Assembly (NCBI RefSeq): GCF_025399895.1
Contig: NZ_JAODUA010000003.1
Coordinates: 186,001 to 250,000 of the forward strand
Reading direction: 5' to 3'
From: Streptomyces sp. ASQP_92
GTDB taxonomy: Bacteria > Actinomycetota > Actinomycetes > Streptomycetales > Streptomycetaceae
DNA length: 64,000 bases
A program made the position numbers and the translations under genes. Positions 40,956 through 49,452 of this stretch are shown here, piece after piece. The notes beneath the pieces are model-generated. The model searched no databases and was not told the DNA's origin. It saw only the letters and a list, made by a program, of their open reading frames with translations. How positions within the stretch are numbered: position 1 is the stretch's first letter; every line of letters begins with the position of its first letter.

Positions 40956-41433
40956 CGCCGGCACCCGCCTGACGCTCAACTCCCCTTCCGAAATGCAGGA
41001 GTTGGGCCGCAGCATCGCCAAACTGCTCCGCCCCGGCGATCTCGTGATGCTCACGGGGGAGCTCGGCGCCGGAAAGACGACCCTCACCCGTGGCCTCGGC
41101 GAGGGCCTCGGCGTGCGCGGCGCCGTGACGTCCCCCACCTTCGTCATCGCCCGCGTCCACCCCTCGCTGGTCGGCGGTCCCGCTCTGGTGCACGTGGACG
41201 CGTACCGGCTCGGCGGGGGCCTCGACGAGATGGAGGACCTCGACCTCGATGTGTCGCTGCCCGAGTCCGTGGTGGTCGTCGAGTGGGGCGAGGGCAAGGT
41301 CGAGGGGCTCTCGGACGACCGGCTCCAGGTGGTGATCGACCGGGTCGTGGGCGAGACGGACGACGACCGCAGGACGGTGACGATCACCGGAATCGGGCCC
41401 CGCTGGAGCGGCGCGGGCGTCGAGGGGCTCTGA
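40924..41433 (+). CDS. tsaE: tRNA t6A biosynthesis ATPase TsaE
   Basis: 169 aa from ATG 40924, overlapping the previous gene by 32 bp. P-loop GELGAGKTTLTRGL, SPTFVIARVH and DAYRLGG are diagnostic. TsaE drives the TsaB-TsaD complex that makes N6-threonylcarbamoyladenosine in tRNA. tsaB, rimI and tsaD lie 1 kb downstream. Confidence 0.96.
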   Translation: MEAPHSSPAADAGTRLTLNSPSEMQELGRSIAKLLRPGDLVMLTGELGAGKTTLTRGLGEGLGVRGAVTSPTFVIARVHPSLVGGPALVHVDAYRLGGGLDEMEDLDLDVSLPESVVVVEWGEGKVEGLSDDRLQVVIDRVVGETDDDRRTVTITGIGPRWSGAGVEGL

Positions 41434-41530
41434 GGGCGCGCCGGGGTGCGGCTGGAGCGAGCCGTACGTTCCGACAAGACGTCGGCAAAATGTTGCGCCG
41501 GTCGCACCAGGCGTGGTCACATGGAGACAG

Positions 41531-41554
41531 AGACCTGGTTAGGTCTACCTAACC
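41531..41554 (+). promoter_or_regulatory. Two overlapping inverted repeats before a small gene
   Basis: AGACCT-GGTT-AGGTCT (41531-41546) and GGTTAGG-TCTA-CCTAACC (41537-41554) are both perfect and share bases, so as RNA only one can form. It could equally be a DNA operator. It lies 32 bp before the ATG of the small gene at 41586. It does not match the DmdR/DtxR iron-box spacing. Confidence 0.5.
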
Positions 41555-41585
41555 GCGCCTTCTTCCGCCGCCTCAGGAGGCTGCC

Positions 41586-41762
41586 ATGACCGTGCCGGAA
41601 CGCGAAGCGAAGCCACAGGCCCCGCGGGGCGTCCCGGTGCCGCTCGGGGTGTCGGTACGCGATCTGCTCGCCTCGTGCGCCGCGGCCAGCGCCGTGTCGA
41701 CGCCGCCGCGCGAGAGTGCCCCGAGTGCCGACGAGGGTGACGCGCGCAAGGACGCCGCGTAA
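41586..41762 (+). CDS. Small protein of 58 aa
   Basis: ATG 41586, with AGGAGG six bases upstream, to TAA 41762. The product begins MTVPEREAKPQAPRGV, has a central VSVRDLLASCAAASAVSTPP, and ends in an acidic tail. It has no membrane segment or known motif. The ideal ribosome binding site and the preceding inverted repeats support it being a real gene. Its function is unknown. Confidence 0.65.
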   Translation: MTVPEREAKPQAPRGVPVPLGVSVRDLLASCAAASAVSTPPRESAPSADEGDARKDAA

Positions 41763-41809
41763 CCCTCTCGGGTGGATGTGGACTCCGGCCCGGTGCCCGC
41801 GCGCCGCGG

Positions 41810-42382
41810 CTACGGGACGACGACGACCTTGGAGTTGCGGGTCGCGAACGCCCACATCGCGTCGCCGTCCGCGCGCGACATCCGGATGCCGCCGGTCTTC
41901 TTGGCCGTCTTGGGACTCGTCATCGAGCCGTCCACCGCCGAGCTGAAACCGATCGCCACGTTCTCGTTGCTGGCGAACCGCACGACGTGGTCGACCGCCA
42001 CCCCGTCCGAGCCGGTGATCTTGTTGCCGGTCCGCGAGAGCACGCTGTACGTGCCGGGCTTGGGGTTGATCGAGGACGGCACGACCTCGAAGGTCCTCGG
42101 CGTCTTGGCCACGCCGACCAGCCACACCCGCTTCGCGCCCAGCGCGTACACGACCCGGACACCGGTGCCCGAGTTGGCCGGCACCGTGAGGTCCGGCTTG
42201 TTCGCGGGCGAGCCCGCGGGCGGCAGGTTCGACGGCTTCGACGACGGGGAGGCGATGGCGCCGGGGGCCGCGAGGTCGGCGGCCGGGGGCGCGCTCGCCG
42301 AGGCCTGATAGGCGAGGAAGCCGACCACCGCGAGAGCGGCCGCGGTGAGCCCGGCCACGAATCCCGTGCTGCTCCTTGCCAC
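41810..42382 (-). CDS. L,D-transpeptidase-like protein lacking the catalytic cysteine
   Basis: 190 aa from GTG 42382, which has GGGG eight bases upstream; ATGs at 42412 and 42424 lack such a site. It has an N-terminal membrane segment (STGFVAGLTAAALAVVGFLA), a Pro/Ala/Ser linker, then a ~115-residue domain laid out like YkuD: VRVVYALGAKRVWLV, the GFSSAVDGS segment where GxHG would be, and TGGIRMSRADGDAM where active enzymes have S-x-GCIRM-N-D. The catalytic Cys position is Gly165, so it is probably inactive and perhaps binds peptidoglycan. The assignment rests on pattern similarity only. Confidence 0.65.
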   Translation of the reverse strand: MARSSTGFVAGLTAAALAVVGFLAYQASASAPPAADLAAPGAIASPSSKPSNLPPAGSPANKPDLTVPANSGTGVRVVYALGAKRVWLVGVAKTPRTFEVVPSSINPKPGTYSVLSRTGNKITGSDGVAVDHVVRFASNENVAIGFSSAVDGSMTSPKTAKKTGGIRMSRADGDAMWAFATRNSKVVVVP

Positions 42383-42503
42383 CTGGGCTTCCCCTTTCGT
42401 ACGTACGTGCATGTCTACGGTCATACCTGCGGCTGACGGTAGCAGCAGGTGACGGTTCGGGCTGGACGCCGTGCCCCCGCCGGCTTGGTCGTAGGCTGTT
42501 CGC

Positions 42504-43157
42504 GTGCTCTTGCTCGCCGTTGATACCGCCACCCCCGCCGTCACCGTCGCCCTGCACGACGGCACCTCCGTCGTCGCCGAGTCCCGTCAGGTCGACGCCC
42601 GCCGGCACGGGGAGCTGCTGCTGCCCGCCGTCGACCGGGTGCTCGCCGAGGCCGGCCTGGACCTCGCCGCCGTGACGGACCTGGTCGTCGGCGTCGGCCC
42701 CGGCCCCTACACCGGACTCCGGGTCGGCCTGGTCACCGCCGCCACCTTCGGCTCGGTGCTCGGCGTGCCCGTCCACGGACTGTGCACCCTGGACGGACTC
42801 GCCTACGCCTCCGGCATCGAGGAGCCGTTCGTGGTCGCCACGGACGCCCGCCGCAAGGAGGTCTACTGGGCCCGCTACGACGACTTCCGCACCCGCGCGG
42901 GCGAGCCCGGCGTCGACCGGCCCGCCGACATCGCGGACGAGCTGAGCGGCCTGCCCGTCGTCGGCCAGGGTGCCGTGCTCTACCCGGACTCCTTCCCGCT
43001 CGCGCGCGGCCCCGAGCACCAGTCGGCCGGAGCGCTCGCGGCCCTGGCCGCCGAGAAGCTCGCCGCGGGCTCGGAGTTCCTGCCGCCGACGCCTCTGTAT
43101 CTGCGCCGGCCGGACGCGCAGGTGCCCAAGAACTACAAGGTGGTCACCCCGAAGTGA
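42504..43157 (+). CDS. tsaB: tRNA t6A biosynthesis protein TsaB
   Basis: 217 aa from GTG 42504. The ASKHA-fold start LLAVDTATPAVTVALHD and GVGPGPYTGLRVGL are typical. TsaB is the scaffold partner of TsaD. Its TGA overlaps the rimI GTG (43154-43157), giving a tightly coupled tsaB-rimI-tsaD unit. Confidence 0.96.
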   Translation: MLLLAVDTATPAVTVALHDGTSVVAESRQVDARRHGELLLPAVDRVLAEAGLDLAAVTDLVVGVGPGPYTGLRVGLVTAATFGSVLGVPVHGLCTLDGLAYASGIEEPFVVATDARRKEVYWARYDDFRTRAGEPGVDRPADIADELSGLPVVGQGAVLYPDSFPLARGPEHQSAGALAALAAEKLAAGSEFLPPTPLYLRRPDAQVPKNYKVVTPK

Positions 43158-43711
43158 CCGGGGCCGGAGTGACAGGTGCCGACGCGGCGGGGGCCGCCGC
43201 CCCGGCGACCGGGGCCGTACTGCGCGAGATGCGCTGGTGGGACATCGCGCCCGTGCTCGACCTCGAACACGAACTGTTCCCCGAGGACGCCTGGTCGGCG
43301 GGGATGTTCTGGTCCGAGCTCGCCCACGCGCGCGGGCCCGGCGCCACCCGCCGCTATGTGGTGGCCGAGTCCTTCGAGAACGGCCGGGCGCGGCTCGTCG
43401 GCTACGCCGGGCTCGCCGCGGCCGGTGAGCTCGCCGACGTCCAGACCATCGCCGCCGCCCGCGACCAGTGGGGCACCGGCCTCGGCGCCCGGCTGCTGAC
43501 CGACCTCCTCAAGCACGCCACCGCCTTCGAGTGCGACGAGGTCCTGCTCGAAGTGCGCGTGGACAACACCCGGGCCCAGAAGCTGTACGAGCGCTTCGGT
43601 TTCGAGCCCATCGGCTTCCGGCGCGGTTACTACCAGCCGGGCAACGTCGACGCGCTCGTGATGCGACTGACCGTCCAGGAATACGTCCAAGGAACAGAAG
43701 AGACTGACTGA
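43154..43711 (+). CDS. rimI: Ribosomal protein S18-alanine N-acetyltransferase
   Basis: 185 aa from GTG 43154; GTG 43169 is an alternative. The GNAT core is clear: [15 protein letters not shown], acetyl-CoA loop [12 protein letters not shown] and [19 protein letters not shown]. It acetylates the S18 N-terminus in other bacteria. The stop shares one base with the tsaD start. Confidence 0.93.
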   Translation: MTGAGVTGADAAGAAAPATGAVLREMRWWDIAPVLDLEHELFPEDAWSAGMFWSELAHARGPGATRRYVVAESFENGRARLVGYAGLAAAGELADVQTIAAARDQWGTGLGARLLTDLLKHATAFECDEVLLEVRVDNTRAQKLYERFGFEPIGFRRGYYQPGNVDALVMRLTVQEYVQGTEETD

Positions 43712-44832
43712 TGGCTGACGAACCGCTCGTACTGGGCATCGAGACCTCCTGCGACGAGACCGGCGTCGGCATCGTGCGCGGGACGACGCTGCTCGCCGAT
43801 GCCGTGGCCTCCAGCGTGGACACCCACGCCCGGTTCGGCGGCGTGGTCCCCGAGATCGCCTCCCGGGCCCACCTCGAAGCGATGGTGCCGACCATCGAGC
43901 GCGCCCTGAAGACCGCCGGGATCTCCGCGCGCGACCTCGACGGCATCGCGGTCACCGCCGGGCCCGGGCTCGCGGGCGCGCTGCTCGTGGGCGTCTCGGC
44001 CGCCAAGGCGTACGCGTACGCCCTGAACAAGCCGCTCTACGGGGTCAACCACCTCGCCTCGCACATCTGCGTCGACCAGTTGGAGCACGGGCCGCTGCCC
44101 GAGCCGACGATGGCGCTGCTGGTGTCCGGCGGCCACTCCTCGCTGCTGCTCGCCCCCGACATCACCGCCGACGTCCGCCCCATGGGCGCCACCATCGACG
44201 ACGCGGCGGGCGAGGCCTTCGACAAGATCGCCCGGGTGCTGAACCTCGGCTTCCCCGGTGGCCCGGTCATCGACCGGCTCGCCAAGGAGGGCGACCCGAA
44301 CGCGATCGCGTTCCCGCGCGGCCTGACCGGTTCGCGCGACCCGGTGTACGACTTCTCCTTCTCCGGCCTGAAGACCGCCGTTGCCCGCTGGATCGAGGCC
44401 AAGCGCACGGCGGGCGAGGAGGTGCCGGTGCGCGATGTGGCCGCGTCCTTCCAGGAGGCCGTGGTGGACGTCCTGACCCGCAAGGCCGTACGCGCCTGCA
44501 AGGACGAGGGCGTCGACCACCTGATGATCGGCGGCGGCGTCGCCGCCAACTCCCGGCTGCGCGCGCTCGCCCAGGAGCGCTGCGAGCGGGCCGGCATCCG
44601 GCTGCGGGTGCCCCGGCCCGGACTGTGCACCGACAACGGCGCGATGGTCGCGGCCCTGGGCGCGGAGATGGTGGCCAGGAACCGGCCCGCCTCCGACCTG
44701 GAGCTGTCGGCGGACTCCTCGCTGCCGGTGACCGAGCCGCACGTACCGGGCGAGGCGCACGGCCACGGACATGACCACGGGCATGACCACGACCATGTGC
44801 ACGAGGTCAGCAAGAAGAACCTGTACTCATGA
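43711..44832 (+). CDS. tsaD: tRNA N6-adenosine threonylcarbamoyltransferase TsaD with His-rich tail
   Basis: 373 aa, against ~335-345 usual. The ASKHA catalytic unit has [13 protein letters not shown], metal-binding HLASHI and the [10 protein letters not shown] loop. The C-terminal extension holds a His/Gly/Asp run with eight histidines at alternate positions from 350 to 364. TsaD itself uses iron or zinc; the tail may store or deliver a metal (inference). The last four bases overlap the next gene (ATGA). Confidence 0.96.
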   Translation: MADEPLVLGIETSCDETGVGIVRGTTLLADAVASSVDTHARFGGVVPEIASRAHLEAMVPTIERALKTAGISARDLDGIAVTAGPGLAGALLVGVSAAKAYAYALNKPLYGVNHLASHICVDQLEHGPLPEPTMALLVSGGHSSLLLAPDITADVRPMGATIDDAAGEAFDKIARVLNLGFPGGPVIDRLAKEGDPNAIAFPRGLTGSRDPVYDFSFSGLKTAVARWIEAKRTAGEEVPVRDVAASFQEAVVDVLTRKAVRACKDEGVDHLMIGGGVAANSRLRALAQERCERAGIRLRVPRPGLCTDNGAMVAALGAEMVARNRPASDLELSADSSLPVTEPHVPGEAHGHGHDHGHDHDHVHEVSKKNLYS

Positions 44833-45092
44833 CCGTCGCGCTGATGTGGGAGGCCCGGGCCGCCGAGGGGCGCGGCGAGGAGCTGCTCGCCTGGGTGCGG
44901 GAGCGTCCGGTGGCCGGTTCGCCGCTGGACCGCGAGATCCTGCGCGCGCCCGGCGACCGGGTCCTCGTCATCACCTGGTGGGACGCGCCCTACGACGCCG
45001 AGCTGCCCGAACTCCCGGAACCTGAAGGGGAGTTGGTGGCCCGGCCGGTGCATCGCTGGCGCTTCGAGTCGCTCGGCCGGACGGGCGCCTGA
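44829..45092 (+). CDS. Conserved small protein of unknown function
   Basis: 87 aa, beginning [22 protein letters not shown], with a ferredoxin-like alpha/beta pattern like monooxygenase-type small domains ([10 protein letters not shown]). ATG 44829 overlaps the tsaD stop by four bases, so it is the last member of the tsaB-rimI-tsaD unit. No motif identifies its function. Confidence 0.75.
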   Translation: MTVALMWEARAAEGRGEELLAWVRERPVAGSPLDREILRAPGDRVLVITWWDAPYDAELPELPEPEGELVARPVHRWRFESLGRTGA

Positions 45093-45223
45093 TCGCTCAC
45101 CCGTGGAGAAACCGGCGCGAACCCATCGCGGACCGGTCATGCGTGATCGTTCGAGGCAACCCTGTGACCGTTTTCGGCATCACACTAGAGAGAGTTGATG
45201 ACGGAAACGGGCGGTAATGGGAC

Positions 45224-46075
45224 ATGGGTTGGCTCGTGCGTAAAAAGGCGATCGGCGCGGCTCTCCTCGGTCTGCTGATGGTCACGGGCTGTTCGTCGGG
45301 CGGCGGCTCGGGCAGCGCCCCGTCCGCGTCCACCCCGCCCGGCACGCCTGCCGGCAAGCCCTCGACGGCGTCCCCCGCCGGTGACACGGCGGCCGCCGGG
45401 GCCGCGTACCGCAAATGGGGGCTCAAGCCCTTCGCGGCGCCGCCCGCGCCGCCGGCCGAGAAGCCCGTGAAGGGCAAGCCGGGCGAGGTGCCGGTGGTGA
45501 GTGACATCCCCACCAAGGAGAAGATCGTCTTCGTGACGTTCGACGACGGGGCCGAGAAGGACCCCAAGTTCGTCGAGATGATGCGGGACCTGAAGATCCC
45601 GTTCACGATGTTCCTGACCGACGACATCATCCGCGGCGACTACGGCTACTTCAAGCCGCTCCAGGAGCTCGGCAACTCCATACAGAACCACACGCTCTCG
45701 CACCCCAATCTGCGCACGCTCGGCGAGGCCGCGCAGAAGAACGAGATATGCACCCAGCAGAAGAAGCTGGGCACGGAGTACGGCAAGGCGCCCGAGCTCT
45801 TCCGGCCCCCGTACGGCAACTGGAACGAGAACACGCGCGCGGCCGCCAAGTCCTGCGACGTCCGGGCGGTGGTGCTGTGGCGCGAGTCGATGCAGATAAC
45901 CAACATGCAGTACCAGCGCGGCGACAAGAAGCTGCACCCCGGTGACATCATCCTGGCGCACTTCCGCGGGCCCAAGGAGCTCAAGGGCACGTCCATGACG
46001 GAGATGACGGTCAATATGCTGCGCCACATACAGGAGCAGGGCTTCACGGTGGCCCGCCTGGAGGACTACGTCTAG
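45224..46075 (+). CDS. Polysaccharide deacetylase lipoprotein (copy 1)
   Basis: 283 aa. The signal peptide ends with lipobox VTG-Cys23. The NodB domain has the catalytic pair Asp107-Asp108 (VTFDDGAEKD), the metal histidines His156 and His160 (NHTLSHPNL) and RPPYGNWNENT. It probably de-N-acetylates peptidoglycan or another surface polymer. Two paralogues lie at 52425 and 53350; this copy and the first of those keep all active-site residues. The ending, VARLEDYV, is shared with copy 2. Confidence 0.92.
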   Translation: MGWLVRKKAIGAALLGLLMVTGCSSGGGSGSAPSASTPPGTPAGKPSTASPAGDTAAAGAAYRKWGLKPFAAPPAPPAEKPVKGKPGEVPVVSDIPTKEKIVFVTFDDGAEKDPKFVEMMRDLKIPFTMFLTDDIIRGDYGYFKPLQELGNSIQNHTLSHPNLRTLGEAAQKNEICTQQKKLGTEYGKAPELFRPPYGNWNENTRAAAKSCDVRAVVLWRESMQITNMQYQRGDKKLHPGDIILAHFRGPKELKGTSMTEMTVNMLRHIQEQGFTVARLEDYV

Positions 46076-46143
46076 CCGACCCCCTCCCGGGGGCCCAGCA
46101 GCATGGGCTGAGGGGCCGGTGCGGGCCGGCACCCGGGCAGCCA

Positions 46144-46240
46144 GGGGCACGGGGAACTGCGCGAGAAGCGAGCAGGGTCCGCAGGATCGAGAGGGTTCAG
46201 GGGCGCGGGGAACTGCGCGAGAAGCGAGCACGGTCCGCGG
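46144..46240 (+). repeat. Intergenic repeat block R4
   Basis: Two module C units (starting GGGGC at 46144 and 46200, 56 bp apart), forward orientation, with core GGGGAACTGCGCGAGAAGCG. They lie in the gap 46076-46399, which otherwise holds the rifamycin-associated element and helR promoter. Confidence 0.88.
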
Positions 46241-46276
46241 CCGACCGCACGGGGCCGGAAAAAAGAAGAAGGCAAG

Positions 46277-46338
46277 GAGTACGTACTCTCCTCGCCACTA
46301 TCAAGATATAGCGCACAGGGGGGCTTGCGGCAAGGCCC
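46277..46338 (+). promoter_or_regulatory. Rifamycin-associated element and helR control region
   Basis: GGGGCTTGCGGCAAGGCCC (46320-46338) is, as recalled, the exact consensus of the 19-bp rifamycin-associated element that precedes rifamycin-inducible genes in actinomycetes. Upstream lies the palindrome GAGTACGTACTC (46277-46288) and an AT-rich stretch (AAGATATAG) that could be a -10. Confidence 0.88.
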
Positions 46339-46399
46339 CCGTCGTACCGCAGAATCACTCGCCTCGGGCCAGTACCTGCGGAAATGGGAGATTCACGAA

Positions 46400-48595
46400 G
46401 TGCGTGTGCGTGTGCCGTCGTCGGTTTCAGAATCCAGTACCGCCGTCGCGTTCGACCTGCCCGACCGTCTCGCCGCCAAGGCCGACCCCGCGCTGATCGG
46501 GGGCGACGAGCGGCACTTCGCGGCCGTCGCCCGCACCCTCGACGAGACGATCGCCGAACTCTCCGACCACCTCGCCGAACTGCGCCGGGCACCCGGCGGC
46601 ATCGGCCGGGCGGCCATGGACCGGGACGTCGAAGTCCACCAGGCGACCGGCCGGCTGCGCGCCCTGAGCCGCTTCGGCCTCGATCTCTGCCTCGGGCGCA
46701 TCGTCGCCGCCGACGACCCCGAGCCCCTCTACATCGGCCGCCTCGGCCTCACCGACCGCGAGGGCCGCCGGCTCCTGATCGACTGGCGCTCGCCCGCGGC
46801 CGAGCCGTTCTTCGCGGCGACCCACGCCGACCCGATGGGCCTGGCGAGCCGTCGCCGCTACCGCTGGACCCGCGGCCGGATCAGCGACTACTGGGACGAG
46901 GTGTTCAGCGCGGACGGGCTCGAAGGGCATGCCGCCCTCGACGACCAGTCCGCGTTCATCGCGAGCCTGGGCACCAACCGCTCGGCCCGGATGCGCGACG
47001 TCCTGTCCACCATCCAGGCGGACCAGGACGCCATCATCCGCGCCGGGTCGCGCGGCGCCCTCGTCGTCGACGGCGGGCCCGGCACGGGCAAGACCGTCGT
47101 CGCCCTGCACCGGTCCGCCTATCTGCTGTACTCCGACCCGCGCCTGGGCCACCGGCGCGGCGGCGTCCTGTTCGTCGGCCCGCACCGCCCCTACCTGGAT
47201 TACGTCGCCGACGTGCTGCCCAGCCTCGGCGAGGAGGGCGTACAGACCTGTGTGCTGCGGGACCTCGTCACCGAGGGCGCGTCGGCCACGCGGGAGAGCG
47301 ATCCGCGGGTGGCCCGCCTCAAGTCGTCCGTCGAGATGGTCGGGGCGATCGAGAAGGCCGTCGCCTTCTACGAGGAGCCGCCCACCGGCGCGATGACCGT
47401 CTCCACCCCCTGGTCCGACATCCAGCTGACCGCCGAGGACTGGGCCGAGGCCTTCGACGCGCCGGGACCCGGCACCCCGCACAACGAGGGGCGCGAACTG
47501 GTCTGGGAGGCGCTGGTCACGATCCTCCACGACAAGCACGACGGCGAGGAGGTGACGCCGGAGGAGTTCCGGTCGGCGCTGCGCCAGGACCGCGAACTGG
47601 TCGACGCCCTGCACAGCGCGTGGCCGCTGCTCGAAGCGGCCGATGTCGTCGGCGACCTGTGGTCGGTGCCCGCCTATCTGCGGATGTGCGCGCCCTGGCT
47701 CGGCCCCGACGACCTGCGCAGCCTGCGGCGCGCGGATCCGGCGGCCTGGACGGTGTCCGACCTGCCGCTCCTGGACGCGGCCCGCCAGCGGCTCGGCGAC
47801 CCCGAGGTGGAGCGGCGCAGGCGACGGCACGAGGCGGTCGTCGCCGCCGAGCGTGCCCGGATGTCCGGCGTCATCGACGAGATCATCTCGGCCTCCAACT
47901 TCAACTCGGCCGGTGACGAGAGCGAGGGCGCCCTGAGGATGCTGCGCGGAAAGGACCTCCAGGACGCCCTGATCGACGACAGCGCCCTGCCCGCCGCCGA
48001 ACCGGACCTGCTGGCCGGCCCGTTCGCGCACATCGTCGTGGACGAGGCCCAGGAACTCACCGACGCCGAGTGGCAGATGCTGCTCCTGCGCTGCCCCTCC
48101 CGGAGCTTCACCATCGTGGGCGACCGGGCCCAGGCCCGGCACGGCTTCACCGAGTCGTGGCGCGAACGGCTGGAGCGGATCGGGCTCGACCGGATCGAGG
48201 TGGCCTCCCTCGGCGTCAACTACCGCACGCCACAAGAGGTCATGGCGGAGGCCGAGCCGGTCATCCGGGCCGCGCTGCCGGACGCCAACGTACCGACGTC
48301 CATCCGCAGCGGAGGCGTCCCCGTCGGACACGGCACCGTCGACGAGCTGGACTCGATCCTGGAGACCTGGCTCGCCGAGCACGACGACGGGATCGCCTGC
48401 GTGATCGGCGACCCCGGGTTCCGGGCCACGTCCCGGGTCCGCTCGCTCACGCCGGAGCTGTCGAAGGGCCTCGAATTCGACCTCGTCGTCCTTGTCGAGC
48501 CGGAGCGGTTCGGCGAGGGCATCGAGGGGGCGGTGGACCGCTATGTCGCGATGACCAGGGCGACCCAGCGGCTCGTCGTGCTCACCGGCTCCTGA
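46400..48595 (+). CDS. helR: HelD-family RNA polymerase-recycling helicase-like ATPase (HelR)
   Basis: 731 aa from GTG 46400 (GGGAG nine bases upstream), placing the start after the rifamycin element. Walker A is GGPGTGKTVVAL with Lys231, Walker B VVDEAQELTD, followed by NYRTPQEV, SKGLEFD and VAMTRATQRL of superfamily 1. The N-terminal ~190 residues include a helical arm (ARTLDETIAELSDHLAELRR). HelD proteins release stalled RNA polymerase; HelR displaces rifamycins from it in Streptomyces. The exact element upstream makes rifamycin induction very likely. Confidence 0.9.
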   Translation: MRVRVPSSVSESSTAVAFDLPDRLAAKADPALIGGDERHFAAVARTLDETIAELSDHLAELRRAPGGIGRAAMDRDVEVHQATGRLRALSRFGLDLCLGRIVAADDPEPLYIGRLGLTDREGRRLLIDWRSPAAEPFFAATHADPMGLASRRRYRWTRGRISDYWDEVFSADGLEGHAALDDQSAFIASLGTNRSARMRDVLSTIQADQDAIIRAGSRGALVVDGGPGTGKTVVALHRSAYLLYSDPRLGHRRGGVLFVGPHRPYLDYVADVLPSLGEEGVQTCVLRDLVTEGASATRESDPRVARLKSSVEMVGAIEKAVAFYEEPPTGAMTVSTPWSDIQLTAEDWAEAFDAPGPGTPHNEGRELVWEALVTILHDKHDGEEVTPEEFRSALRQDRELVDALHSAWPLLEAADVVGDLWSVPAYLRMCAPWLGPDDLRSLRRADPAAWTVSDLPLLDAARQRLGDPEVERRRRRHEAVVAAERARMSGVIDEIISASNFNSAGDESEGALRMLRGKDLQDALIDDSALPAAEPDLLAGPFAHIVVDEAQELTDAEWQMLLLRCPSRSFTIVGDRAQARHGFTESWRERLERIGLDRIEVASLGVNYRTPQEVMAEAEPVIRAALPDANVPTSIRSGGVPVGHGTVDELDSILETWLAEHDDGIACVIGDPGFRATSRVRSLTPELSKGLEFDLVVLVEPERFGEGIEGAVDRYVAMTRATQRLVVLTGS

Positions 48596-48792
48596 ACCCC
48601 GGGGGCGAACCGCGGGGGGCCGGCCGCGGCCGTCGGAAATGTTGCCGCCCGGCCCCGGCGATGCTGTGCTGAAACGGCGGGGCCTAAGGGAATCGGCGTT
48701 CGGGGCCGTGCCGCCGATGAGTTTCGGGCGCGGGTCGGGTCCACCTCGTGATGCCGCCCGCACGGGGTCAGGCAACGGCAAGGAGGCCGACC

Positions 48793-49269
48793 ATGTCCGC
48801 GCAGATCACCCAGAAGATCACCACCTTCCTCTGGTTCGACGACCAGGCCGAGGAGGCCGCCGAGCACTACGTCTCCATCTTCGGCGGGGATTCGCGCGTC
48901 GTGGCCGTCACGCACTACGCGGCGTCGGCGCCCGGGGAGACCGGATCGGTGATGACGGTCGAGTTCGAGCTCGCCGGGCAGCGCTTCACCGCCCTCAACG
49001 GCGGCCCCCAGTTCACCTTCACCGAGGCGATCTCCCTCTCGGTGGGCTGCGCCGACCAGGCGGAGATCGACCGGTTCTGGACGCTGCTCAGCGAGGGCGG
49101 CGAAGAGGGTCCGTGCGGCTGGCTGAAGGACAAGTACGGCCTGTCGTGGCAGGTAGTCCCGGCCGAACTGCCCGAGTTGCTCACCGGCGACGGGGACAAG
49201 GCCGACCGGGTCATGGCGGCGGTCATGGACATGAAGAAGCTTGACGTCGACGTCCTGCGGGACGCGTAG
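48793..49269 (+). CDS. PhnB-like VOC (glyoxalase fold) protein
   Basis: 158 aa from ATG 48793 behind AAGGAGG. It begins with QKITTFLWFDDQAEEAAEHY and has FTALNGGPQFTFTEAIS, WTLLSEGGEE and CGWLKDKYGLSWQVVP, typical of the PhnB/3-demethylubiquinone-like VOC family. The substrate is unknown. The TAG stop is in a 17-bp tandem repeat (49257-49299). Confidence 0.88.
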   Translation: MSAQITQKITTFLWFDDQAEEAAEHYVSIFGGDSRVVAVTHYAASAPGETGSVMTVEFELAGQRFTALNGGPQFTFTEAISLSVGCADQAEIDRFWTLLSEGGEEGPCGWLKDKYGLSWQVVPAELPELLTGDGDKADRVMAAVMDMKKLDVDVLRDA

Positions 49270-49299
49270 ACCCGCGGGACGCGTAGTCCTGCGGGACGC
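49257..49299 (+). repeat. 17-bp tandem repeat across the VOC gene stop
   Basis: GCGGGACGCGTAG recurs at 49257 and 49274, with a third partial copy at 49291; the period is 17 bp. The first copy contains the stop codon. Confidence 0.85.
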
Positions 49300-49452
49300 C
49301 GGGACCGGCCCCCAAGTCGCCGTCGTGGCGGGCCAGTTGACGGGCACGCCATGGGGACTGAGGCGGGGGAGCGGTGGCGAACCGGCCACCTGTTGTGAAC
49401 ATGACGCAGGGGGGTCTCCAGGCCGGCGGGAGGCCCCGATAATCTCGGGCGC

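Noticed and set aside
41537..41554. DmdR/DtxR iron box
   Set aside because: Half-sites GGTTAG/CTAACC are present but separated by six bases, not one as in the TWAGGTTAGSCTAACCTWA consensus; no iron-uptake gene follows.
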